NCBI GenBank assembly: GCA_958436475.1
Contig: CAUBKG010000015.1
Location: forward strand, 1-36,096
Length of the DNA stretch: 36,096 bases
Source: an uncultured Clostridia bacterium
GTDB taxonomy: Bacteria; Bacillota; Clostridia; Oscillospirales; Acutalibacteraceae
Direction of reading: 5' to 3'
Of this stretch, positions 25,377 to 33,746 are shown one piece after another. The translations under genes and the position numbers were made by a program. Positions within the stretch are counted from its first letter, which is position 1. Each line of letters starts with the position of its first letter. Under the pieces are notes generated by a model, which worked only from the letters and a program-made list of their open reading frames with translations, made no database searches and was not told where the DNA came from.

Positions 25377-26732
25377 ATGCAGAATCCGGCGGAGTTCTCT
25401 TCCGCACTCAACCTGCCCTTCAGCCTGGATGCGGAGCAATCGGTGCTGGGCGCGATCATTCTGGAGCCTTCCTGTTTCGATAAGGTCTGCGAATACGTCA
25501 CGCCCGAATCCTTTTACCTGCCGCAGCACCAGGCGATTTTCCGCGCCGTTTCGAGCCTGTCGCTTTCCAGCACCACCATCGACTTCGTCACGATCCTGGA
25601 GGCCCTGAAAAAGGACGGCGCCTATGAAGAGGCAGAGGGAAAGAGCTATCTGATGCAGCTGGCCGATTTAGTGCCCTCCACGGCGAATGCGGAGGCATAC
25701 GCGGCCATCGTGCGGGAGAAATATTACGCCCGTTCGCTCATTCTCGCCTCGCGCGCCATTATCGACGAGGCCATGGAAGGCCAAACGGACGCTTCCACGC
25801 TTCTCGATTCCGCCGAGCAGAAGATTTATGAAATCCGGCAGGGGAAGGATATCACCGGCCTCGTACATATCCGTGACGTCATCGTCAATGAAACGTTTGA
25901 GCGCCTGTCCAAGCTCACCTCCGATGAGCGGGAAAAATACCTCGGCCTGCCCACCGGCCTTTCCGGGGTGGACAGGCTCACCACCGGCCTCAATAAATCG
26001 GACCTGATCCTTCTCGCCGCCCGCCCGGGCGTGGGAAAAACCAGCTTTGCCCTCAATATTGCAAGCCATGTGGCGGAGGCATCGGGCAAGGCGGTCGCCG
26101 TTTTCTCTTTGGAAATGACGCGGGAACAGCTGGTGCAGAGGATGCTTTCCTCCGAAGCCCGGGTAGACAACAACAAATTCAAAACCGGCGATATCGGCGT
26201 GGAGGAAATGACGCGCATCGCCGAAGCGGGCGATGTGCTTTCGAAGTGCCCCATTTATATCGACGATACGAGCAACATCACCGTGCCGCAGATGAAGGCA
26301 AAGCTCCGCCGCGTGCGGAATCTCGGCCTCGTGGTGATCGATTATCTCCAGCTCATGTCCACCGGCCGGAAAGACGGCAACCGCGTGCTGGAGGTATCCG
26401 AAATCACCCGAAACCTGAAGATCATGGCAAAGGAGCTGGATGTTCCGGTCATCACCCTGTCGCAGTTGTCCCGTTCGAGCGAGCAGCGCACCGACCACCG
26501 GCCGGTGCTGTCCGACCTTCGGGATTCCGGATCCATCGAGCAGGATGCCGATATCGTCATGTTCCTGTATCGTGAAGCAACCTATGAGAAGGATATGGAA
26601 AAGCAGCTGGAGCTACAGAACAAGGCCGAATGTATCGTGGAGAAGAACCGCCACGGCTCGCGCGGTACCGTGCCGCTCCATTGGGAGGGGCAGTTCACGA
26701 AGTTCACCACGCCGGAGGACCGGTATGAATAA
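25377..26732 (+). CDS. dnaB: Replicative DNA helicase
   Basis: 451 residues, normal for the hexameric 5'-3' replicative helicase. The N-terminal primase-interacting domain (about 10-110) opens LPFSLDAEQSVLGAIIL. The RecA-like motor has Walker A ARPGVGKTSFALN, FSLEMTREQLVQRML, Walker B LVVIDYLQLM, the QLSRSSEQR loop and an arginine-finger region near DLRDSGSIEQDAD. Start ATG 25377 with AAAGGAG upstream. Its stop overlaps the tilS start by 8 nt, implying translational coupling of the two. Confidence 0.97.
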   Translation: MQNPAEFSSALNLPFSLDAEQSVLGAIILEPSCFDKVCEYVTPESFYLPQHQAIFRAVSSLSLSSTTIDFVTILEALKKDGAYEEAEGKSYLMQLADLVPSTANAEAYAAIVREKYYARSLILASRAIIDEAMEGQTDASTLLDSAEQKIYEIRQGKDITGLVHIRDVIVNETFERLSKLTSDEREKYLGLPTGLSGVDRLTTGLNKSDLILLAARPGVGKTSFALNIASHVAEASGKAVAVFSLEMTREQLVQRMLSSEARVDNNKFKTGDIGVEEMTRIAEAGDVLSKCPIYIDDTSNITVPQMKAKLRRVRNLGLVVIDYLQLMSTGRKDGNRVLEVSEITRNLKIMAKELDVPVITLSQLSRSSEQRTDHRPVLSDLRDSGSIEQDADIVMFLYREATYEKDMEKQLELQNKAECIVEKNRHGSRGTVPLHWEGQFTKFTTPEDRYE

Positions 26733-28101
26733 CGAATCGTTCCGGGAAACGCTGCGCCGGCTGGGCGCCGGAAAGGGCGACCGCCTGCTTCTGGGGCTCT
26801 CCGGCGGGGCCGATTCCATGTGCCTTTTGCACCTCCTCCGGGCTTTCTGCGAGGAGGAAGGGTGCTTCCTTGCCGCGGCGCACGTAAACCATATGCTGCG
26901 CGGCGAAGAGGCGCTGGGGGATGAAGCATTTGTAAAAGACGTATGCGCACGCCTCGGTGTGCCGCTCTATTGCACCCGGGAGGACGTAAGGGCCGAGGCC
27001 GCTGCGTCCGGCGAGGGGGAAGAGGAGTGCGGCCGCCGGCTGCGCTACGCCTTTTTTCGTTCCTGCGGGGATTTCACCTGGATCCTCACCGCGCATAATT
27101 TGAACGATAATGCCGAAACCGTGCTGTGGAATCTGACGCGTGGCAGCGGCCTCGCGGGCGTGTGCGGGATTCCGGAAAAGCGCGGGAACATCCTGCGCCC
27201 GCTGCTCCGCTGCTCCCGGGAGGAGATCGAAGCATACTGCCGGAAAGAGGGGATTCCCTATCGTACCGATTCCACGAACAGCGAGGATACCTATACCCGT
27301 AACCGCATCCGCCGCCGTATCCTGCCGGAGCTTTGCCGGATTAATCCGGCGTTTTTGCAGGCGGTGTGCCGCTTTACCGATTCCGCGAGGGAAGATGAGG
27401 ATTTTTTCAAATGTCTTGCGGAAAATTTTCTTCGGGGAAACGATTGCAATAAAGGATTAAATATTATAAAATTAAAAGAACTGGAGCCTGCCGTTCGGCG
27501 TCGCGTGCTCCGCCTGTTTGCAGAGCGGGAAACGGGCATCGTGCCGGAACGCCGCCACATGGAGCGGATGGAGCAGATGCTCCGCGCGGGAGAAGGGGCT
27601 GTGTGCCTTCCGGGCGGCCGCCGCATCCGGGTGCTGGGGGAAACCCTCACGGTCCGCGAAGAAATACCTGCTTCTCCGCCGGAACCCGTTTCTCTTCGGG
27701 AAGGCGGGCTTTCTTTCGGCCAAAAGCAGGTAACAGTCCGCATTTTGTCGGGAAAAGCGGGAAAAAGCAGGGTTGTTAACAGTTTGGCAAACACTCTCGT
27801 CCTGGATTATGATAAAATCCTTTCTAATCCGGTGATCCGCAGCCGCAGGGAAGGGGATTATTTCCGCCGTGCAGGCCGAAACGCCGGAAAATCGCTCAAA
27901 AAACTGTTCAATGAGGCCCGCGTGCCGCCGGAACAGCGCGCGTTTCTCGCCGTTTTGGCGGATGATGAGGGCGTGCTGGCGGTGGAAGGCTTCGGCGTAT
28001 CGGAACGGGCTGCCGTTTCCGGGAAGACGGAGCGCTTTTTGGTTCTCTCCATCGAAAGCCGGGAGAACCGCGCGGAATCAATAAAAGGAAACAGAGGGTA
28101 A
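26725..28101 (+). CDS. tilS: tRNA(Ile)-lysidine synthetase
   Basis: 458 residues. It converts C34 of the CAU-anticodon tRNA-Ile2 to lysidine using ATP and lysine, so that the tRNA reads AUA and is charged with isoleucine. The N-type ATP pyrophosphatase loop SGGADS is at 26-31, followed by the AAHVNHMLRG, LTAHNLNDNAET and TRGSGL motifs and the RNRIRRRILP segment. The C-terminal half (about 230-458) fits the TilS-specific and C-terminal domains, ending with EGDYFRR and KKLFNEARVP. The start is the ATG at 26725, inside the last codons of dnaB with GGAGG just upstream. A candidate substrate tRNA with a CAT anticodon lies at 35651-35727 in the same window. Confidence 0.94.
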   Translation: MNNESFRETLRRLGAGKGDRLLLGLSGGADSMCLLHLLRAFCEEEGCFLAAAHVNHMLRGEEALGDEAFVKDVCARLGVPLYCTREDVRAEAAASGEGEEECGRRLRYAFFRSCGDFTWILTAHNLNDNAETVLWNLTRGSGLAGVCGIPEKRGNILRPLLRCSREEIEAYCRKEGIPYRTDSTNSEDTYTRNRIRRRILPELCRINPAFLQAVCRFTDSAREDEDFFKCLAENFLRGNDCNKGLNIIKLKELEPAVRRRVLRLFAERETGIVPERRHMERMEQMLRAGEGAVCLPGGRRIRVLGETLTVREEIPASPPEPVSLREGGLSFGQKQVTVRILSGKAGKSRVVNSLANTLVLDYDKILSNPVIRSRREGDYFRRAGRNAGKSLKKLFNEARVPPEQRAFLAVLADDEGVLAVEGFGVSERAAVSGKTERFLVLSIESRENRAESIKGNRG

Positions 28102-28106
28102 GTGCT

Positions 28107-28649
28107 ATGTTGCAGGATATCGAACGGGTATTAATTTCGGAAGAAGAGCTCCGGGAAATCGTCCGGGATATGGGCGCGCGCATCAGCCGGGATTACGAAG
28201 GCAAAAATCTTTTGATCGTAAGCGTGCTGAAGGGTTCCTTCATTTTTATGGCGGACCTCGTGCGCAGCATCACCATTCCCTGCCGGGTGGACTTCATGTC
28301 CATCTCGAGCTACGGTTCCGGTATAAAATCTACCGGCGTGATTAAAATAGATAAGGATGTCAGCTCCGACCTGACCGGCTATGATGTCCTGATCGCCGAG
28401 GATATTTTAGACAGCGGCCTTACGCTGGACTTTATCATGAGGATGCTTTCCTCCCGCGGCGCAAACAGCGTGACCATCTGCACGCTGCTGGATAAGCCGG
28501 AGCGGCGCAAAGCGGAGGTGTATGCAAAATACATCGGCAGGAAAACGCCCGATGAATTCGTTGTGGGCTACGGGCTCGATTATGCCGAGCGTTACCGCAA
28601 CCTTCCGTTCGTTGGGATTTTGAAGCCGAGCGTGTATGGCGGAAAATAA
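28107..28649 (+). CDS. hpt: Hypoxanthine phosphoribosyltransferase
   Basis: 180 residues. A purine-salvage enzyme that joins hypoxanthine or guanine to PRPP to give IMP or GMP. The PRPP-binding signature VLIAEDILDSGLTL is intact, as are the early VSVLKGSFIFMADL segment, FMSISSYGSGIKSTG (flexible loop) and the C-terminal FVVGYGLDYAERYRNLPFVG. It starts 5 nt after tilS with GAGGG upstream, keeping the Firmicute order tilS-hpt-ftsH; in Bacillus, TilS and HprT are known to form a complex that activates ftsH transcription, so the linkage may be functional. Confidence 0.96.
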   Translation: MLQDIERVLISEEELREIVRDMGARISRDYEGKNLLIVSVLKGSFIFMADLVRSITIPCRVDFMSISSYGSGIKSTGVIKIDKDVSSDLTGYDVLIAEDILDSGLTLDFIMRMLSSRGANSVTICTLLDKPERRKAEVYAKYIGRKTPDEFVVGYGLDYAERYRNLPFVGILKPSVYGGK

Positions 28650-28691
28650 TTTACCGCGCCTCAACTTTAGTGGAAAAGGAGCGAACCTTCT

Positions 28692-30566
28692 TTGAGTAAA
28701 AACGCCAGAAACATTATCATTTATATTGCAATCACGCTGGGGATCCTCGGCGGCGCCTATCTGCTGATGCAGAACGTGTACCAGACGGCGAAGCCGCAGT
28801 ATTACGAGGTTATTTCCTATTTCAATAACGGCCAGGTGGAGTCCTACAATTATAATTACGGCAGCGGCGCTCTGGAATTCAAAATCAAGGAATCGAGCCC
28901 GAAGAACCCGGGAAAGGAAATCCGGTATATGATGCCCGGCCCGGAGTTCTATCTGCGGGATATCCATTCGCTTGTCAGTGAATATAACCAGACGCATCAA
29001 AACACGCCCATTAAGAGTGATATCAAGGCGGGCAACGAGGGCGCATGGCTGAGGAACCTTCTTCCGATCCTGCTCATCATCGGAGCCACCGTGGTTATGT
29101 GGTTGTTCATGATGCGCCGGATGAACAGCCTCAGCGGCGATAAATCCATGGGCTTCGGCAAGGCCAAGTTCAAGCAGGTGGCGGATGAAAAACGGAAAAC
29201 CACGTTTGCAGACGTCGCCGGAGCGGATGAGGAAAAGGCGGAGCTGAGCGAAATCGTGGAATTTTTAAAGAATCCCCGCAAGTTCAACGACCTCGGCGCG
29301 CGTATCCCGAAGGGCGTGCTGCTCGTGGGCCCTCCCGGAACGGGTAAAACCCTGCTGGCCCGCGCGGTTGCAGGGGAGGCGGGCGTTCCGTTCTTCTCTA
29401 TTTCCGGCTCGGATTTTGTGGAGATGTACGTCGGCGTCGGCGCGTCCCGCGTGAGGGACCTGTTCGGCCAGGCGAAAAAGAGCGCCCCGTGTATTATATT
29501 TATCGACGAAATCGACGCTGTCGGCCGCCATCGCGGCGCCGGCCTCGGCGGTGGGCACGACGAACGCGAGCAGACCCTCAACCAGATGCTCGTGGAGATG
29601 GACGGCTTCGGCGCAAACGAAGGCGTCATTGTGATTGCGGCCACCAACCGCCCCGATATCCTCGATCCCGCGCTCCTGCGCCCCGGCCGGTTCGATCGTC
29701 AGGTCACCGTCGGCTATCCGGACGTCAAGGGCAGGGAAGAGATTTTGAAGGTCCATTCGAGAGGCAAGCCTCTCGGCCCGGATGTTACGCTGAAGGTCAT
29801 TGCGCAGTCCACCTCCGGCTTTACCGGGGCGGATCTCGAAAACCTCCTCAACGAGGCGGCGCTGCTTGCCGCCCGAAAGGGGCATAAGGCCATCACCATG
29901 CCGGAAATCGAAGAAGCCACCATCAAGGTTGTAATGGGCGCGGAGAAGAAGTCCCGCGTTATCGGCGATAAGGATAAGATGATTACGGCCTACCATGAGG
30001 CAGGCCATGCCATCGTTTCCTATTTCCTGCCCACGCAGGACCCGGTCCACCAGATTTCCATCATTCCGCGCGGCATGGCCGCGGGGTATACGATGTATCT
30101 CCCGGCGGACGATAACAGCCATGTCAGCCGCACGAAGCTGATGGAACAGATCTGCTCCATGCTGGGCGGCCGCGCGGCGGAGGAGCTCACGCAGGAGGAT
30201 ATCTGCACGGGCGCTTCCAACGATATCGAACGGGCAACCGATATCGCCCGCAAGATGGTTACGAAATACGGCATGAGCAAAAAGCTTGGGCCGATGTCCT
30301 TCGGCACCAGCAACGAGGAAGTATTCCTCGGCCGCGATTACGGCCAGCAGAGAGATTATTCCGAGGCGGTTGCCGCCACCATCGATTCCGAGGTGGAGGA
30401 TATCATCGTGAAGCAGTATGATAAGGCGCTCGGCATCCTGCGCGATCACATGCAGAAGCTCCACAAGATTGCGGAATACCTCTTCCGCAATGAAAAGATG
30501 GATGGCAAGCTTTTCTCGAATTATATGGATTCTTCCGAAATCGAGATCGAAGTGCCGGCCACTTGA
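28692..30566 (+). CDS. ftsH: ATP-dependent zinc metalloprotease FtsH
   Basis: 624 residues; a membrane-anchored AAA+ protease that degrades misassembled membrane proteins and regulators. Two membrane helices (about 7-24 and 118-138) flank a short extracytoplasmic domain. The AAA module has Walker A GPPGTGKT (213-220), Walker B FIDEIDAVG, the pore motif FVEMYVGVGASRVR and the SRH NRPDILDPALLRPGRFDR. The zinc site HEAGH is at 435-439, with the third ligand region in TGASNDIERAT. The start is TTG at 28692; AAAAGGAG lies 10 nt upstream and no ATG competes. The C-terminal tail is short. Last gene of the long operon; no clear terminator follows before the IS remnant. Confidence 0.96.
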   Translation: MSKNARNIIIYIAITLGILGGAYLLMQNVYQTAKPQYYEVISYFNNGQVESYNYNYGSGALEFKIKESSPKNPGKEIRYMMPGPEFYLRDIHSLVSEYNQTHQNTPIKSDIKAGNEGAWLRNLLPILLIIGATVVMWLFMMRRMNSLSGDKSMGFGKAKFKQVADEKRKTTFADVAGADEEKAELSEIVEFLKNPRKFNDLGARIPKGVLLVGPPGTGKTLLARAVAGEAGVPFFSISGSDFVEMYVGVGASRVRDLFGQAKKSAPCIIFIDEIDAVGRHRGAGLGGGHDEREQTLNQMLVEMDGFGANEGVIVIAATNRPDILDPALLRPGRFDRQVTVGYPDVKGREEILKVHSRGKPLGPDVTLKVIAQSTSGFTGADLENLLNEAALLAARKGHKAITMPEIEEATIKVVMGAEKKSRVIGDKDKMITAYHEAGHAIVSYFLPTQDPVHQISIIPRGMAAGYTMYLPADDNSHVSRTKLMEQICSMLGGRAAEELTQEDICTGASNDIERATDIARKMVTKYGMSKKLGPMSFGTSNEEVFLGRDYGQQRDYSEAVAATIDSEVEDIIVKQYDKALGILRDHMQKLHKIAEYLFRNEKMDGKLFSNYMDSSEIEIEVPAT

Positions 30567-30632
30567 AAAACAGCTTTAACGCTCGGAGCGATGCTTGAAC
30601 CGCCCCAGTAAAAGCGGACAATAGACAAAAGG

Positions 30633-30671
30633 CCCCCTAATGTAGGAAAATGGAAGTACTGCATTAGGGGG
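30633..30671. repeat. Inverted repeat at the edge of an IS remnant
   Basis: CCCCCTAATG (30633-30642) is the exact complement of CATTAGGGGG (30662-30671) with a 19-nt loop, directly before the transposase fragment. It could be part of the insertion-sequence left end or a terminator-like hairpin protecting the transposase from outside transcription. Confidence 0.5.
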
Positions 30672-30678
30672 TAAAATT

Positions 30679-30813
30679 ATGTCCAGGAAGTATCAGCACA
30701 CACAGGAACTACTGCCGCAAATCAAGGAAATGCTGGCTGCAGGGATGACGCAGAAAGAAGTAGAAAATGCACTGGAGCTAACCGGATATCGTCCGGTGCC
30801 TGGTACTAGGTAG
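30679..30813 (+). pseudogene. Truncated IS3-type transposase OrfA (helix-turn-helix fragment)
   Basis: A 44-codon frame from ATG 30679 (GGGGG upstream) to TAG. The peptide contains LLPQIKEMLAAGMTQKEVEN, the start of the helix-turn-helix domain found in OrfA-like proteins of IS3-family elements. Such proteins normally continue through a recognition helix and a basic RER-type stretch; here the reading ends soon after GYRPV with an unrelated PGTR tail. No OrfB/DDE integrase follows, so only the left end of an element survives. The remaining sequence to 30915 holds no gene. Family assignment is from memory of the motif and moderately certain. Confidence 0.6.
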
Positions 30814-30917
30814 CGCCCGCAGTTCCTTTTTCCTTTCTCTCTTGAACAAACTGGGGGCCTTACAGGCATTTCTGCAAAGCCCCGGCTGGTACTCTATTCG
30901 GAAAAAAGCATAGAATA

Positions 30918-30947
30918 AACGCCCCTTCCGGTTCACCGGAAGGGGCG
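30918..30947 (-). terminator. Terminator of the M23 peptidase gene
   Basis: GCCCCTTCCGG (30921-30931) pairs with CCGGAAGGGGC (30936-30946) across a 4-nt loop. Read on the minus strand it is followed by GTTTATTC. It lies 20 nt beyond the stop codon at 30967. The U-tract is short. Confidence 0.7.
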
Positions 30948-30966
30948 CTGCAATTCAGTGGATTAT

Positions 30967-32670
30967 TTATTTTGAAACATAGCTGGCGGGATTCACGAGC
31001 GAACCGTTTCGAATCACTTCAAAGTGGCAGTGGTTGCCGGTGGAACGGCCCGTGCTGCCGACCGCGCCGATGATCTGGCCCTTTGTGACCTTCTGGCCCG
31101 GGGTTACGAAAATGGCGCTGCAGTGTGCATAGCGGGTTTTGAAGCCATCCCCGTGATTGATAACGATCTGATAGCCGTAGGTCGAGGCCACATAATTCTG
31201 AACGAGCTCGACCGTGCCGCTGTCTGAAGCATAAATATCCGTTCCGTAAGGGGCGGCGATATCGATGCCGCGGTGGCTGCGCGAGCCGCCGAAGGGGGAG
31301 GAGATGTAGCCGCCGTTTACCGGCCAGATGAACTTGCCGCTGCGCACGCCGTCTCCCTGCGAAGAAGTTTTCTGCGGGATTTTGGTGCCTACCACGATCT
31401 GCTCGCTTACCGGCTCCACCGTGGTTTCCCTGCTTACGATCTCACGCCCGACCTCTTCGCCGTTCACGTAAGATACCGAGCAGGTCACGAGCGACTGGCC
31501 GTTCTGGCCCTGCCTTCTGAGCTTTTTATAACCGTTGTATTTGGAATTATCATTGATTTGCTCGGAAGTGTAACCGATCGGCTCCGTGTAGGTCTCCGTT
31601 TTGGTTACGCAGATATCCAAAAGAGGAGAGGGGGCGGTTTCGTTGGTATCGTCCGAAGAGTTGATGAGCGAAACGCAGGCGGAGAGCTTATCTGCCAAAA
31701 GCTGGGAGGAGGTGTTCTCCGCACGGAGGGTATAGTTGGAGCGAAGTCCCATCACGGTATCGGTCATCTGGTTCACGTCCACGATGCTTTCCGTGGGGTA
31801 AAAACCGAGCTTTAAGGAGATATCGTTCGAAAAGCTGACTTCCGCATCGCTGTTTTCCGTTTGGAAGCTCTTTAAGATTTCATCGAACAGCCCGCGGGCG
31901 TCCGATTCGTTTTTCAGCGCGCCGACAAAGCGGTTATCGATATACACGCCGCAGCCGTTCTCAATCATCTCGCCGGAGGACTGCACCATTTTATCGCACA
32001 GAACGTCCGCATCGATGATCTTGGAAGGCTTTACGATGCTGAGCGTGTAAGAAGGAATGGAAACGTATGCGCTTGCATCGTTGGAAGAGAGGAGAAGGCT
32101 TGCAACCCGGTCGCTCGCTTCCTCAAAAACCGATTCGTCGTTGATATATCCGAGAGTTTCTCCATTATAATCCACGCGGAGGGCGAAGGTTTGCCCCGAC
32201 CAGAACTGGAGGGAGGCAAGCAGCACGGCGCAGGCAAATATCGGAAGGGCGTAATTGATAACGGTAGTAAAGATCCGGCGGTGCTTCACCGCCCGCTTGC
32301 CGAACAAAAGGGCAAACACGGGGATGGCAGTGAGCAGGCCGTGCTCCTGCTTGGCTTTCGCCGTGCTTTCCGCAACCTCCTGCATTTCGAGGCCGAAGCC
32401 CTTGCATGCGTTGCCGAAATTGCGGGCATACACGAATACCGTACGCTCCAGTAGACGTTTTACACTGCGGTACAGCCTCGAGAAGCCGCGGGCGATCCAG
32501 CGGCCCGTGCCGCGGAACAGCTCGCCTGTAAGCCGGCAGAGGCCGGCCGCCTGGCGGGCGGCGGTATCGGTGACACGGAAGAGGGGGGCGGGAAAACGTT
32601 CGGATTCTATTTTGCCGGATTCAGCAATGGTTCTTTCCTGCTCATCCGGTGTGCGGGAAACGTGCATCAC
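30967..32670 (-). CDS. Membrane-anchored G5-domain M23 metallopeptidase
   Basis: 567 residues. A basic cytoplasmic N-terminus of about 125 residues precedes one membrane segment (IFTTVINYALPIFACAVLLASLQFW, near 130-152). The extracytoplasmic part has a domain with two similar halves (about 160-340), a G5 domain (about 345-425, containing TETYTEPIGY and REIVSRETTVEPV), and an M23/LytM endopeptidase domain (about 455-560). Zinc and catalytic residues are intact: H466 and D470 (HRGIDI), H516 (YAHCSAI) and H547/H549 (NHCHFEV). It should cleave peptidoglycan cross-bridges during growth, division or sporulation. The frame opens with GTG-ATG at 32670; AAAGGAG is 7 nt from the GTG and 10 nt from the ATG, so either may be used. 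It has its own promoter. Confidence 0.9.
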   Translation of the reverse strand: MMHVSRTPDEQERTIAESGKIESERFPAPLFRVTDTAARQAAGLCRLTGELFRGTGRWIARGFSRLYRSVKRLLERTVFVYARNFGNACKGFGLEMQEVAESTAKAKQEHGLLTAIPVFALLFGKRAVKHRRIFTTVINYALPIFACAVLLASLQFWSGQTFALRVDYNGETLGYINDESVFEEASDRVASLLLSSNDASAYVSIPSYTLSIVKPSKIIDADVLCDKMVQSSGEMIENGCGVYIDNRFVGALKNESDARGLFDEILKSFQTENSDAEVSFSNDISLKLGFYPTESIVDVNQMTDTVMGLRSNYTLRAENTSSQLLADKLSACVSLINSSDDTNETAPSPLLDICVTKTETYTEPIGYTSEQINDNSKYNGYKKLRRQGQNGQSLVTCSVSYVNGEEVGREIVSRETTVEPVSEQIVVGTKIPQKTSSQGDGVRSGKFIWPVNGGYISSPFGGSRSHRGIDIAAPYGTDIYASDSGTVELVQNYVASTYGYQIVINHGDGFKTRYAHCSAIFVTPGQKVTKGQIIGAVGSTGRSTGNHCHFEVIRNGSLVNPASYVSK

Positions 32671-32697
32671 TAAATCACTCCTTTAAAATCATAAAAA

Positions 32698-32710
32698 TTA
32701 CAATTTGTAA
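32698..32710. promoter_or_regulatory. Palindrome between promoter and start of the M23 gene
   Basis: TTACAA and TTGTAA form a 13-bp odd palindrome centred on one base, placed just downstream of the -10 box of the M23 gene. The position suits a repressor operator; no regulator can be named. Confidence 0.35.
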
Positions 32711-32718
32711 CCTTTATC

Positions 32719-32746
32719 ATTATAGCAGGAAATCCAGAAAAATCAA
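32719..32746 (-). promoter_or_regulatory. Promoter of the M23 peptidase gene
   Basis: On the minus strand: TTGATT (plus 32741-32746), 16 bp, TATAAT (plus 32719-32724). The -10 is perfect; the -35 keeps TTGA. Confidence 0.55.
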
Positions 32747-32964
32747 CCCCTCCGGGCATTTAACAGAATTTTGCCTTGCTTGAAAGAAACCTTTTCCTCG
32801 CTTTTTCGCCTTTGCTTTCCGGAGGCGGGGAAAGAAAACGAGGCTTCCCCTCAATAATTTGCCGTTTTTTCTCCCTGATATACCCCTATCTTATGCTCCC
32901 TCTGCACCGAGCGACAGAAAAAACACCCTTTGGGCATTGCCGGCTTCGGGTAAGGAAACACAAG
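32747..32964. other. Noncoding stretch upstream of the M23 gene
   Basis: No supported gene. CCTCG (near 32798) and GCTTTCC (near 32814) can pair with GGAAAG and CGAGG (near 32830-32843), making a long imperfect hairpin. The open frame crossing this region on the plus strand is antisense to the flavin reductase gene and has no ribosome site. Confidence 0.35.
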
Positions 32965-33050
32965 AAGCCCGTGGCAGAAGAAGTCTGCCACGGGCTTTCC
33001 TGCATAAGTGCTAATCAAAAAATAAAAGCTTTCTCCCTGGCCCCGGCTTT
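32965..33050. repeat. Dispersed intergenic repeat, copy B
   Basis: AAGCCCGTGGCAG (32965-32977) pairs with CTGCCACGGGCTT near 32985-32997. It is followed by TAAGTGC, TCAAAAAATAAAAG and GGCCCCGGCTTT in the same order as at 13677-13771. Only the loop and short spacers differ. Both copies lie in gene-free DNA. Confidence 0.7.
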
Positions 33051-33081
33051 CGCTGAAGGGCTCTTGAAAGCGAAACGGATG

Positions 33082-33585
33082 TTATTTTACGAGAACCTTT
33101 TCGATTTTTCCGATGTACGCGCGGTGATAATCTTTCTTCGGGTATACGGAGGCGCCGATGGAAGCATCGGTCAGCTTTGCCGGGTCAACATCGCTCACAT
33201 ACACCTTGCGGCAAACAACCACTGTTTTTGCCTGCTCAAAGTATGTGTATCCGTTTTCAAACACGGGGGTAAGGCCGGTCTCCTTGCATTTATCGCAGTC
33301 GCGGCCCGAATGCGCGCCGCAGAAGGCAAGCGCCTTTTTAAAGCCTTCATCAAAAAAGCAGAGTGTATAATAATCGTTCTTTTCCATGAATTCGAAGGTG
33401 TAGCGCTGCGGGCGGATCACCGTTACCGCAACATCGCTCGCCCACATTTCCCCCATCATGCCCCAGCTGGCGGTCATAGTGTTGAAGCCGGAGGAATCTC
33501 CTGCGGTAACGAGCATCCATTCATCCGCAATCATTTTGATCAGGTTTCCCTTAATTTCTTTCGCACTGATTTTCTGAAACCCCAT
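33082..33585 (-). CDS. Flavin reductase-like FMN-binding protein
   Basis: 167 residues, the typical size of small flavin reductase-like split-barrel proteins. The early segment WMLVTAGDSSGFNTMTASWGMMGEMW and the following VIRPQRYTFEFMEKNDYYTLCFF match the FMN-binding barrel of this family. A CDKCKETGL segment adds a Cys pair. The protein probably binds FMN and may reduce flavin or act in an unknown redox step; no partner monooxygenase or flavodoxin is next to it. GGGAGG lies 8-9 nt before the ATG at 33585. The gene stands alone on the minus strand between a dispersed repeat and the terminator of the cupin gene. Confidence 0.8.
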   Translation of the reverse strand: MGFQKISAKEIKGNLIKMIADEWMLVTAGDSSGFNTMTASWGMMGEMWASDVAVTVIRPQRYTFEFMEKNDYYTLCFFDEGFKKALAFCGAHSGRDCDKCKETGLTPVFENGYTYFEQAKTVVVCRKVYVSDVDPAKLTDASIGASVYPKKDYHRAYIGKIEKVLVK

Positions 33586-33700
33586 TGAACAAACCTCCCT
33601 GAAAAATGTATGATACTTATTATATTAAAGCATAAACCGGTTCATTATTCAATTCGCAAAAACTTCGGAAGATATATCTATATGTATTTTTTTCAATAAA

Positions 33701-33733
33701 TATAAAAGTCATCCCGCTTTCCGCCGGATGGCT
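33701..33733 (-). terminator. Terminator of the cupin gene
   Basis: AGTCATCC (33707-33714) pairs with GGATGGCT (33726-33733), one pair being G-T. On the minus strand the stem is followed by TTTTATATTT. It lies 14 nt beyond the stop codon at 33747. Confidence 0.7.
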
Positions 33734-33746
33734 TTGTAAAAGAAAT

